Under the pieces are notes generated by a model, which worked only from the letters and a program-made list of their open reading frames with translations, was not told the DNA's origin and did no database searches. The translations under genes were made by a program, and so were the position numbers. Positions 38,367-47,774 of a stretch of 51,872 nt of DNA are shown here, in pieces. Each line of letters starts with the position of its first letter. Position 1 is the stretch's first letter. Origin of the DNA: Asparagopsis taxiformis (lineage: Eukaryota > Rhodophyta > Florideophyceae > Bonnemaisoniales > Bonnemaisoniaceae); NCBI GenBank assembly GCA_030407315.1, contig JALQPE010003062.1:1-51872 (forward strand), written 5' to 3'.

Positions 38367-39058
38367 GTCACGAGCCACCCACATCGCCTGAACCCTTACG
38401 TGAAAGGGGGACGACCGACGTCGATGATTGGTCCTCCGCAGGCTCACCGATGAACGAGAGTTACGTAAAGCTCACGGCCGCGAAGGCCAACTCGAGTCAC
38501 ACGACACCCGACGTGGGGGAAGAAACGAAGTCCGACGGGACAAACGAACCTCACACGAAGAGGAAGCCTCGCAGACGAGCGAGACGCGCTACCCGGAAGC
38601 ACGACGCTTCCGAGCGCGAGAAAGCCAAGCACGCGGCTTATACGAAGCGTGTCGACGCAAAAGAAGCCATACGGGCTCATACGGTGAAGCGACGAACCGC
38701 TAGCGAAGACGTAGACCGCGCGCCGGTCAGGACCGAACCGTTGGTCCTCGACGGGCATACGTGCCTACTTGCGTCGAAGCATTATATCGTGTCCGGAACG
38801 ATCGGACTAGACCTCAACGTGATGAGGGCGATTACCATCGCGATGGATACGTGCAGCGGCTACAACTTGATACGAACAAGTTTACTACCCTACGACTGGG
38901 TCGACCGCTGTCTACGTGACGAAGAGCTACCGAAGCTCGGAGACGCCAACGGGCGACGTTTGCCTATCGAAGGCGCCATCCTGCTTCGTGTCAGGCTGGG
39001 GAACTCGCTGTTCCGCGTAAAATTCTTCGTAGCCAACACGCTGGCTGTCCCGTTATAA
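38306..39058 (+). pseudogene. pol: Ty3-B pol start and protease
   Basis: The -1 frame relative to gag. After the overlap it reads VDDWSSAGSPMNESYVKLTA, a basic linker, then the retropepsin core RAITIAMDTCSGYNLIRTSL and GDANGRRLPIEGAILLRVRL, ending at FVANTLAVPL. The active site has Cys where Gly is expected (DTC-SG), as in Ty3-A. One base missing near 39050 (CCCG against CCCCG in Ty3-A) ends the frame. A further -1 change at CATCGGGGGATAC (about 39126) is shared with Ty3-A. The protease matures the polyprotein. Confidence 0.82.
38345..38390 (+). promoter_or_regulatory. Candidate -1 frameshift signal at gag/pol
   Basis: In the gag frame the sequence reads G GAA AAC (38345-38351), a slippery-type heptamer similar to the known G GAU UUA. 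Three bases later a perfect 10-bp stem begins: CAGGCGATGT (38355-38364) pairs with ACATCGCCTG (38381-38390) around a 16-nt loop. The gag stop TAG (38364-38366) is just downstream of the slip site. A -1 slip gives RPGDVGHEPP, which leads into protease. Ty3-A keeps the heptamer, but its stem is damaged. Confidence 0.65.
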
Positions 39059-39203
39059 TGGGCACGTCGTTCATGTCGAAGCATGTCGATGCTATACGCT
39101 GTCGAGCGCAGACAATCGACCTCCATCGGGGGATACGATACCCATTATCGCGGAGGGCGATACGACGACTCCGTACGAGGAGGGGGAAGAGACGAATCCA
39201 AAC

Positions 39204-39743
39204 GTGGAGCCCCCGAAACGCCGCGAGCGTAACGCGGCCTCGAATAGGCCGAGCCGAACGTTCTCGGTTCGCCTGACGAAGTACACGCGTGTACCGGCGA
39301 TGTCGCAACGGACCGTCAACGTGACGACGGATGCGACCGGACTCGTGTTCCTCGAACCGAAAGCGTCGGTGCAATTCCGGCATGGGCTGCGCATAGCCAA
39401 CGGAGTGGTCGACGTAGGACCGAGAGAGACGTTCTCTATCATCGTGTCGAACTTCACGAAGAAGGACCGCGAATTGCCGAAAGGCGCGACGATTGCGTAC
39501 GCGGTACGCTCCCCGTTGGGAATCGTCCCACTCAAGCGTGAGGGCGGCGAAGCCCTCGCGAAGGTTTTGAACCTACCGCTAGTCGACGCGACGACGCGGA
39601 CAATACGAACGGGTTGGGCGACGAAACGCCAGACCCGTTGGTCAACGAAAAGGGGAACGACCCCGCCACGGATTGGCAGTCGACAATCGATTTGTCGCAC
39701 CTCGACGACGAGGATTTACGAAAGCGCATCAACGAGATGCTAG
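39204..39743 (+). pseudogene. pol: Ty3-B protease-RT connector
   Basis: A coding segment between protease and RT: KRRERNAASNRPSRTFSVRL, SQRTVNVTTDATGLVFLEPK and VQFRHGLRIANGVVDVGPRE, then LPKGATIAYAVRSPLGIVPL. It is a conserved connector also found in Ty3-A and, more diverged, in Ty3-C (QVTTTVVCAGGG..., LPKGTILGYALRAP). The frame is lost near 39600, where one base is missing compared with Ty3-A (GGACAATACG against GGACAACTACG). Confidence 0.75.
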
Positions 39744-41500
39744 CCACACATTCGTCAATGTGGACGAGCGGACGCCTCGGCGAAATCAATGCTACGGAGC
39801 ATCGAATCGAACTCGAACCGGGCACGCGGCCCATACGTTCAATGCCCTATCGTCAGGGTCCGGCTCTACGTACGATAGCCGAGGAGCAGATCACGAAGAT
39901 GCTCAACGAAGGGGTTATCGAACCCGCGTCCAGCGAATGGGCGTCACCAATCGTGTTGGTGCCGAAGAAGGACGGATCCTTACGTTTCTGTGTCGACTAC
40001 AGGCGTTTGAACGCGAAAACGATCGCTGATTCGTACCCGCTTCCTCGTATGGAAGACTGCCTTGATTCGTTGGGCGACGCCGCCATCTTCACGACACTCG
40101 ATTGTAACGCCGGTTACTGGCAAGTGCCCGTCTCCGCCGAGGACCGTGATAAGACAACGTTTACGTCTTTCATGGGAACGTATCGCTACGTGCGAATGCC
40201 ATTCGGGCTACGAAATGCCCCCACTACGTTTCAGCGGACGTTGGACATCATCCTCTCCGGAGTACGTTGGCAATCGTGCCTTGTTTACTTAGACGACGTA
40301 ATCGTCTTTTCGAAAGACCTCGAGTCTCACCTGGGTCACGTTGACCAGGTGCTTTCCCTGCTACGCGCAGCGGGAGTAACGTTAAAGCTCACGAAGTGCT
40401 CGTTCTTTCAACCACGAGTTGACTACCTGGGGCACGTGATTACCCCAGGGAAGCTGCACGTCGCAGCACGGAACAAGGAAGCCTTTCGTACGGCTACGTT
40501 CCCGCGAGACAAGACGCAATGTCGATCGTTTTTGGGCGCGGCCAACGTTTACCGCCGTTTCGTAAAGGCGTATGCCGAGATCGCTCGGCCACTCAACACG
40601 ATGTTGAAGAAGGACGCTTCCCCCGATTGGACGAACCCAACGGACGCGCAAACGAATGCGTTCGAAACGTTGAAGACAATACTGGTGTCGCCACCAGTAT
40701 TGCACCTTCCGAAGGCGGGACGTCCGTTCATGATCGATACCGACGCGTCGGCGTATCAGCTGGGAGCTACGTTGCTCCAGCAGCAGAACGAAGATAAGCC
40801 CAACGAATGGGTGCCGATTGGGTACTGGTCGAAGACCCTTAACGAAACCGAACGTGGTTACTCGGCGACCGAGCGCGAGTGCTACTCCGTCGTCTGGGCG
40901 ATAACGTCGCTCCGACCCTACGTAGAGGGTCAGCGGTTCACCGTACGTACGGACCACGAAGCCTTACGTTGGCTGATGACGTTGACGGACGCGTCCGGAC
41001 GACTACTACGATGGAGGCTACGCGTTGCCGAATTCGATTTCGAAGTTACGTACAGGCCTGGGCGCGTGCACCAGGTACCTGACGCTTTATCACGTGTGAT
41101 ATCTACGTATGACGACGGTCGACCCGTCGACGATGACGTACCATCGTACGGGGACGCGGTCCTCGTGACGACTCGCAGTCGGCGACAACCCACACGAAAT
41201 GGGCAAGGACGAACGACGTCCGTACGTAAAAAGGCAACGAATGCCGGGGTCACGACGACCCGTCGAACGAGACTCGTGATGAACGAACATCAGCCACGAC
41301 GGCTGGCCACGATGGCCTCGAGTTCAACCGCGACGCGTCGCTCGATGACGTTCTTGACGAGGAACCGGATTTCCTCGACGAACAGCGCGCTGCTGAAGAC
41401 GATTCGGCACGCGTGCCACCAGCTGACGTTCAGCTTCCCATTACGAGGGACGAGCTTATCGAAGCTCAACGCGAGGACGCGTTCTGTCAAACGATACTGA
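39614..41500 (+). CDS. pol: Ty3-B pol: RT and RNase H
   Basis: Reverse transcriptase with EWASPIVLVPKKDGSLRFCV, FTTLDCNAGYWQVPV, MPFGLRNAPTTFQ and catalytic LVYLDDVIVFSKDL. The thumb/connection VDYLGHVITPGKLHV follows, then RNase H FMIDTDASAYQLGATLLQQQ, SATERECYSVVWAI and RTDHEALRWLM, with the tail VHQVPDALSRVIS. It copies element RNA to DNA. About 99% of residues agree with Ty3-A by eye. A missing G near 41247 (GCCGGGGTC against GCCGGGGGTC) shifts the frame before integrase; the last 80 or so residues listed are out of frame. Confidence 0.93.
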   Translation: MGDETPDPLVNEKGNDPATDWQSTIDLSHLDDEDLRKRINEMLATHSSMWTSGRLGEINATEHRIELEPGTRPIRSMPYRQGPALRTIAEEQITKMLNEGVIEPASSEWASPIVLVPKKDGSLRFCVDYRRLNAKTIADSYPLPRMEDCLDSLGDAAIFTTLDCNAGYWQVPVSAEDRDKTTFTSFMGTYRYVRMPFGLRNAPTTFQRTLDIILSGVRWQSCLVYLDDVIVFSKDLESHLGHVDQVLSLLRAAGVTLKLTKCSFFQPRVDYLGHVITPGKLHVAARNKEAFRTATFPRDKTQCRSFLGAANVYRRFVKAYAEIARPLNTMLKKDASPDWTNPTDAQTNAFETLKTILVSPPVLHLPKAGRPFMIDTDASAYQLGATLLQQQNEDKPNEWVPIGYWSKTLNETERGYSATERECYSVVWAITSLRPYVEGQRFTVRTDHEALRWLMTLTDASGRLLRWRLRVAEFDFEVTYRPGRVHQVPDALSRVISTYDDGRPVDDDVPSYGDAVLVTTRSRRQPTRNGQGRTTSVRKKATNAGVTTTRRTRLVMNEHQPRRLATMASSSTATRRSMTFLTRNRISSTNSALLKTIRHACHQLTFSFPLRGTSLSKLNARTRSVKRY

Positions 41501-42606
41501 CACGACAGTCCGACACGCAGGACGCTGCATTCTTCGAAGGCCACGATGGCCTACTCCGACGCCGGAACCCTCACGACGAGGAACGTACACAAATCGTTGT
41601 GCCGGCTTCGTTACGGCCGCGGCTGCTGGAGTTAACGCACCACCACGTCCTCGCTGGACATCCCGGACAAACGCGTATGTACTATACCCTACGGAGGACG
41701 TACTACTGGCCCGCGATGGCCGCCGACATCCACGCAACGGTACGAAACTGCGTTGGATGTGCGAAGAACCGCGTGAAGCTTCGCAAACGGACGAACCCGT
41801 TACGTTTATTTCCGGCTACGGAGCCGCTGCGAGACCTATGTATCGACATACTAGGTCCGCTTACGAAGACCACGCGTGGTAACCGATTTATCCTCGTGAT
41901 AACGGACCGCTTCACGAAGCTGACTAGAGTCGTACCTCTACGAAATATCGATTCCGCCAACGTGGCGAGCGCGTTCGTCAACGCGTGGGTCTTCTCGTAT
42001 GGACCCCCACGGACGCTCATAAGCGATAACGGAAAGCAGTTCGCTGCTAAGTTTTTCCAGCGCGTCTGCAACGAAATCGGCGTGACGAACGTCTTTACGT
42101 CGACGTACCACCCCCAAACGAACGGGCAGGTGGAGCGCTACAACAGGACGATCCTGGCGATGCTGCGCAATTACGTGAACGAAAACCAGAACGACTGGGA
42201 TCGATACGCATCGGCGTTAACGTTTGCGTACAACACGCATGTGCATTCGAGCACGGGCACGACGCCCTTCGATTTGATTCTCACGAATCCACCGCCACCG
42301 TTGGCGCTACACACGTCGGTAACGAACCGCGAACTACCCGACGGGGGAGGGCGAGCCACTTACGTTCGTGAGCTCGCCACAACGATGGATAACGCGTATC
42401 GAACGCTGAAGGCCGCGCAGGCACGTTATAAACGAAATTTCGACAAGCGAGTCCGTGTCTCGAATCGAAACATCCGCGCGGGAGAATACGTATTCATCGA
42501 CCCGACGGACGGGACCACGAAGGGCACGAAGCTCGGCAACCACGCGTTGGGACCGTTCCGCGTACTACGTAACGACGTACGTTCGTCATCCAACGAGGAG
42601 ACGTAG
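41413..42606 (+). CDS. pol: Ty3-B pol: integrase
   Basis: Integrase with the H/H-C/C zinc finger (LTHHHVLAGHPG ... CVGCAKNR) and catalytic residues in CIDILGPL, LISDNGKQFAAKFF and HPQTNGQVERYNRTILAMLR. FDKRVRVSNRNIRAGEYVFI and a GPFRV module lie at the C-terminus. It inserts the element copy. The frame ends at TAG 42604-42606; the true C-terminus continues in the -1 frame into the chromodomain. Confidence 0.93.
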   Translation: MPPADVQLPITRDELIEAQREDAFCQTILTRQSDTQDAAFFEGHDGLLRRRNPHDEERTQIVVPASLRPRLLELTHHHVLAGHPGQTRMYYTLRRTYYWPAMAADIHATVRNCVGCAKNRVKLRKRTNPLRLFPATEPLRDLCIDILGPLTKTTRGNRFILVITDRFTKLTRVVPLRNIDSANVASAFVNAWVFSYGPPRTLISDNGKQFAAKFFQRVCNEIGVTNVFTSTYHPQTNGQVERYNRTILAMLRNYVNENQNDWDRYASALTFAYNTHVHSSTGTTPFDLILTNPPPPLALHTSVTNRELPDGGGRATYVRELATTMDNAYRTLKAAQARYKRNFDKRVRVSNRNIRAGEYVFIDPTDGTTKGTKLGNHALGPFRVLRNDVRSSSNEET

Positions 42607-42887
42607 TTGAACGTGTCAACTCGGACCGCGTTGCGTACGCGCCAACGCCGGCGAACGCGCCCCCGCCGGAGCCATACGATGCCACCGAGGCAGACCTCGA
42701 CAAGAACCGCGACGGTCCGGCGTATGTAGTAGACGACCTACTCAACCATCGCGTAAACGATGACGGCACCCTAGACTTCCTCGTGAAGTGGGTCGGGTAT
42801 CGTAACCCTACGTGGGAGCCCCGCCGGAACGTATCTGAAGAGAGCGTCTCTCGATACTTCGCACGCGTGCGACGAGCAACAACGTGA
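42573..42887 (+). CDS. pol: Ty3-B chromodomain tail
   Basis: A frame opening after TAA 42570-42572 that reads TFVIQRGDVVERVNSDRVAY, a Pro/Ala linker, then a chromodomain AYVVDDLLNHRVNDDGTLDF with LVKWVGYRNPTWEPRRNV. It is in the -1 frame relative to integrase, exactly as in Ty3-A. Loss of one ACGT unit in the GACGTACGTTCGTC string would cause this. Being shared, it is inherited and not a random read error. Confidence 0.82.
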   Translation, partial: RRTFVIQRGDVVERVNSDRVAYAPTPANAPPPEPYDATEADLDKNRDGPAYVVDDLLNHRVNDDGTLDFLVKWVGYRNPTWEPRRNVSEESVSRYFARVRRATT

Positions 42888-44998
42888 AAGGCCACGACGG
42901 CCCCCGAAAACGCACACGAGCGTCGGGTTAAGCGCACGCGTGCGCGACGTTGCACGATGCAACAAACGAAGGCGACGAGCCGCACGAACGAGAAGCGAAG
43001 GCACAACGAGTGGCCGGGACGTCCACCCTTGCGTTGGGGGGGCGCGATGCGTGCTAGAGCCGTCGCTCTTTTCGTTTTCGACACCATACGTTGGTGGAGG
43101 CACGAGCGCCAACGAAAGATTGGACGACGAGTCCACGCGCGGACGATTCACACGATGTGAAGAGCCACGACTGGCTCGACAGTGTTGACCGTCCCACGGG
43201 CAAAGGTGACGACACCACGGGCCACGGACGGACAACACGTCAGATTTTTCGCGCGAAAAATTATACTTGGGCCAGCGGGCCATGGACGCACGGTACGAAA
43301 AATCGGGCCGATTACAGTGCGCTAATCCGGCCAAATCTCGGGACACGCGTGCCCCGAAAATTTCGTAATTTTGGCATGTCACGTGAGCCATCGTACGTCC
43401 CCGTGGACAGCCGCTGACAACGAGTCGCATCGACCAACGAGGTCAACGCCAACAGCTCGCGAGCTAACGGCAACGTGACGCCGGAAGGCGGAGAAACGAC
43501 GTAGGACGGACGCGTCCCCAACGAAGATGGCAACGGCCTCATTACGAAACTTCCCGCACGAAGCGGAACGAAGCTATACGTTAGCCGACGAATTAGACCA
43601 ACGGGTCTCAGCGCACGAAGCGCGCGAGTAAAGCGTGCGAACGACGAGCCAACGAGGCCGCGACGACGGACGGCGAACCGAATCGCCATCGTGAGGCACG
43701 ACGCCGAACACGGTAGCCACGTACGGCAACCACGGAACGACACAACGGTGTCCTGCCACGCGGGCATAACGAATGACGCGCGAAAGCGAAAAGCCCGCCG
43801 GCTAGTCGAAACGCACGAGCAAACCCGAAAGGGGTTGACCACGTACGGTCACGAAGACGAAGACGCGCACGTCCGCGTCGCAACCGTAAAAGCTAACGAA
43901 GCTTCGACCTCGTACGCATTCGAAGGCACACGCGCCACCGGCCACGTGAAGCCGCGAAACGGGAAGCGCGACGGCGCTAACGATGTTCGCTGACGGTGTT
44001 AACGGCTATACGAAAGCCAAGCCCGCCGGCAACCACGTCGTTAACGGAACCGCAACGTACTGCGCCGCACCGCCGCGTACACGCACGGCGTAGAACGTCA
44101 AACCGACTCACGCGCGCGTCGGTCTGACGTTCGACGAATTTTTCGCCCAGCTCATCGGAGCAAATTAAAATTGGCACCGACGTGCTACGTGCCAGAGAGC
44201 TCGAAATGCTCAACGGAATTCGACAACCCGACGGGGTTATCCGCACGAGAAACGGCGGCGGAAACGAATTCCGAGATAGTTACAAAATGATAACGCCACT
44301 GGCCAACGTGAAGCCGCGGGAACGTGAAGCGCGACGGCGCTAACGGTGTCAACGGCTATACGAAAAGCCAAGCCCGCCGGCAACCACGTAGTTAATGGAA
44401 CCGCAACGTACTGCGACGCGCCGCCGCGTACACGCAACGGCGTGAAACGTCAAGCCACTCACGCGCGAGTCGGCCTGACGTTTAGCGAATTTTCCGTCCA
44501 GCTCATCGGAGCAAATTAAATTGGCACCGACGTGCTACGTGCCAAAGAGCTCGAAATGCTCAACGGAATTCGACACCCGACGGGGTTATCCGAACGAGAA
44601 ACGACGGCGGAAACGATTTTCGAGTTAGTTACTAAATGATACGCACGCCAACGGGCTCTACGATCGAGGCTAACGTACCACTCGCAGTGAAAAGCCGCCG
44701 CTACGCGCCGCCGCTTTGCCGAATAGTTGCGTGTGTTACGAACCTGCCAACGGGCACGCGCCGCCGCGAACTCGAAGCACGGGCTACGTAAGCCTTACGA
44801 CACCCGACGGGGTAGACGCCACAACAAAAAATTGTGGGGAGGGGCTTAACGCTAACCCCTCCCTCGCTGCAGACGACCTGCCAAACACAAATTACGAAGC
44901 TCAACGGAGCCATGCGATTACGCAAAGAAACAAGACGAAGTTTACGGGGTAACACGATGCTAGAGCCGACGTGGCCTACGAACTAACCTAGGAACGAC
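42888..44998. other. Ty3-B non-coding module between pol and antisense ORF
   Basis: About 2.1 kb without a supportable gene. Composition is dominated by ACG/CGT. GTGGCCGGGACGTCCAC at 43010-43026 is an exact copy of 47741-47757, just before the polypurine tract, so the antisense module is bracketed by this motif. A tandem repeat occupies 43945-44640. The first kilobase is nearly identical to Ty3-A (19340-20400). Confidence 0.7.
43945..44640 (+). repeat. Two diverged tandem repeats of about 360 bp
   Basis: Unit 1 starts ACGTGAAGCCGCGAAACGGG at about 43945 and unit 2 ACGTGAAGCCGCGGGAACGT at about 44306. Shared landmarks are CCAAGCCCGCCGGCAACCAC, CCCAGCTCATCGGAGCAAAT and GCTCGAAATGCTCAACGGAA. 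Ty3-A has only one unit (from about 20797), truncated by its deletion. Unit divergence shows the duplication is not recent. Confidence 0.85.
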
Positions 44999-47178
44999 CT
45001 AGTAGCGACGAGAACGCTTGCCCGCAGGGTCATACGGACCAGGGCCTTCGCCGCGGCTATCGTGGCTGCGGCTGCGACTGGGCTGAACGAAGCCCGGCGC
45101 GTACGGATCGACGGTCTGCGTGGCCACGGGGGCTCGCTCGCGACGCGACGCGGGATCCCTAGCGTAAGGATCCGCAGTCCCGAGACTGCGCGTATCCGAA
45201 GGGTACGCCGCCGCGTGGCCATACCCAACGGGGTTTCCGTAGCCGCAGCCACTTGCGTATCCATAGGGATCATTACGAACGCCAACGGGCGGCGCGTAAC
45301 TACGAGTCGCCGCGGCGAGACGCTCGGAAAGCGCGCGTTCCGTTGCCAAGCGGGCAGTCAGGTCCAACGTCTGGGCCCTGAACTCTTCGGCTGCGCGAGC
45401 CACGGACGAGATGAGGGAACGAATAACCCAGCCGTCCGCACGAGGCGGAGCGGCCATCGACGTACCGAGAAGCCGACGGGCATCCTCATCGGAGACGCGG
45501 TCGTCCAGGCTAACGAAGCGTGGCGCGCGTTCGGCCGGCGTGGCCACATCCGAGCGACCGACACGGGCAACGTCGCCCCCTTCCGTGGCCTCGCGAGGCA
45601 CAATCTCACGTGGATCCGGCGCACGCGGCGCTTCATCTTGCTGGCCACGACGGCCAGAACGTGACCCGCGAGGTCGATTACTGCCACCGAGGCCGCTGAA
45701 GTAGCCAGAACGATTGCCACGACGGCGTTCGGCTCGGGAAACGTCCCGCGGTACGTACGCGCCGTCGCTGCGTACCTGGACGAACTCTTGGTTGTCCCCG
45801 GTCGCGTAATCCGGGCGCACAACGCAATACTCCGGCCCCAACGCGAGGGCGCCGCGAGTCTCCGCCACCACGCCGGTGACGGAAACAAACATGTCGGAGC
45901 CTTCGACCGGCATTGCACGAAGCAATTCGTAATCTGCCAGGTAGTCCAGCGTGGACTCCGGCAGTAGGCACGCGCGCCCAAACACACGCCGCTCCACGTA
46001 AAGCGAGCAAGCGAACATCGCTGCGTGCTCAACGTCCACCGCCGTGAGGAAACGTTCCTTCACCTCTGCAGGCGCGTCCTGCATCGTTCCGGTGAAGTAA
46101 TGTACCACGCGAGGTAATAACGTAGATGACCCGCGGGGATACGGATACGCGCCTACCACGTCTGGCAGCGTCGGGAAATAATCCCTACCCGTAACACCTA
46201 GCGAGGTGGACGCGTGCGACACACGAAAGTCGTCCGCGTCGGCGTAACGGAGCGCGAAGTAGTCGTCGTACGATATGACGCGGTTGCCCATAACGCTCAA
46301 CGAGAGCGCGGTTTTCCACTCGGCACGCTGCCGCTCCGTCAATGTCCGCGGACACACGTACACGGACGCCAACGCAGTGAACGGCGGTTCCTCGGGCGTC
46401 CCCTTCCATAAGTACGCGTCCATGATGTCTACGTAGACCGCATCGTCAGCGTCGCGCAACCACGAACGGTCGCAACGAATCGACGCCGGGATCTGGTAAC
46501 GTTCCGATCCCGCGGGCCCGTGGGCGAAACGACGCCCGGCACGACGCCCCCACGAATCTTCGGCAATGCGCATGTATTCGAGCACTGCGCGTGCGTCCAA
46601 ACGATCTTTGGCCAGCATGGCCACGTCCTCGTCCGATACAGCCACCCGAGGCAGCACCGCCCACGCGTGGGATAGGGAACTCGCGTCGAGTGCGACCCCG
46701 TTGCGGTCGGAGGTTCCGACGGTTCCCGCGGGGACGTCCAACCCCGACGAGTCCCGACGGGGAGACTGGGGTGAACCCTCACGACGAGGTTCGCCAGCGC
46801 GCGACGCTGCCTCGGCACGACGTAAACGTGCGGCCGCGGCCATCGCAGCCACTCCCGACCAGAGGGCACGACCTCCGGCACTATCGGTGACTCCGGACTC
46901 GAGACAGACGCCGCGGCGTCGCCATCAGCAGGGGCAGCGGCCCCTACAGCCTCGACAGGCGGAACGGGAGCCGTCGGGCGTGACGATGAGGCAACGGCCT
47001 GCGGAGCAACGGCTTGAACCGCCCCAACGGACGGGGCGGGCGCGACGGACGCTTCCGTCGCTGGCGGCACACCGACCCTGGCGAGGGAGGGAGCGCCCTG
47101 CGAAGGGTTCCTCGCTCCACCTCCAGCAGAGCCGGCGGGCCGCGGAGTGTCAGCATCGGTGCTACGGGTCGTAACCAT
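44999..47178 (-). CDS. Ty3-B antisense ORF (aORF), near full length
   Basis: Unrecognised protein of about 725 residues from ATG 47178 (MVTTRSTDADTPRPAG) to 44999, with one +1 break near 46850-46865 that is absent from Ty3-A. After the low-complexity N-terminus come the blocks shared with Ty3-A (GSERYQIPASIRCDRSWLRD, YPRGSSTLLPRVVHYF, VFGRACLLPESTLDYLADYE). An RG-rich segment (RRRGNRSGYFSGLGGSNRPR) follows, then a helical stretch (AEEFRAQTLDLTARLATERA) and a Tyr/Gly/Arg-rich tail ending DPAGKRSRRY. The RG and Tyr/Gly parts suggest RNA or DNA binding. A conserved hydrophobic stretch is encoded just upstream of the ATG. It converges on pol and may be expressed from a promoter near 47374-47395. 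Confidence 0.7.
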
Positions 47179-47373
47179 CGTGGTTACGCTGTACGCAATA
47201 TTCACGACGAGTGCAACGAGCACAAGGACGAGAGCCACGCGGGCAAGACGAAACGAGAGAACGAGGAGAACGGAAGCAGCCAGGACCCAGCGGGGAAAAG
47301 GGAGTGCGGAAAGGAAAGGCAACGGCCTGGATGTCGATGGTGAGAGGAAGGGTGAGCGACGATCGCTAACACG

Positions 47374-47389
47374 TTAAGCCGCGGCTTAA
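47374..47389. promoter_or_regulatory. 16-bp palindrome and TTATTTAA box upstream of aORF (Ty3-B)
   Basis: TTAAGCCGCGGCTTAA, then ATAACC. On the minus strand this gives GGTTATTTAAGCCGCGG about 200 bp before the aORF ATG. It is conserved with Ty3-A, although nearby sequence has diverged. Confidence 0.5.
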
Positions 47390-47756
47390 ATAACCTCCCG
47401 ACGACCGTTGTCGTCATGCCCGTTGGCAGATTCACGAAATGGCCGCGGCCTGCGTGCGTATCACGCTGAATCGAAGCACACCCGCGTGGTGGAATTGGAC
47501 ACTGCATTCGACTGCAGGAAACGCCTACGCGGGGCATTGACGGACGATGCCGACGGGCGGGCCTCGATGATTACAAAAGAGCCGGAGCGCACGCGCGCGC
47601 TCCGGCGCCGTGGCGATTCGATCAGCCAACCGGGCCGCGTACGGTTTAGACGAGATTTTTCGGGACAACTGCCACGTCCGCAGTTGTACCCGAAGAGGCG
47701 CCACGGCCCCGTGTCTCAGGCGCGTCCTGACGGGCCTCGCGTGGCCGGGACGTCCA

Positions 47757-47774
47757 CGTGTGGGGGTGGGGCTG
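47757..47774 (+). promoter_or_regulatory. Ty3-B polypurine tract
   Basis: CGTGTGGGGGTGGGGCTG directly precedes the 3' LTR and is preceded by GTGGCCGGGACGTCCAC. It is the plus-strand DNA priming site expected for an LTR element. Confidence 0.75.

Noticed and set aside
42494..43087. Minus-strand frames of about 200 aa over the chromodomain and the following DNA (also 18946-19590 in Ty3-A)
   Set aside because: They overlap the chromodomain coding sequence and are Ser/Arg-rich translations of CpG repeats. Conservation is explained by the sense strand.
44999..47178. Antisense ORF as an envelope gene
   Set aside because: No signal peptide with an ATG, no cysteine-rich ectodomain and no C-terminal membrane anchor. 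The tail is Arg/Tyr/Gly-rich, which fits nucleic-acid binding better.
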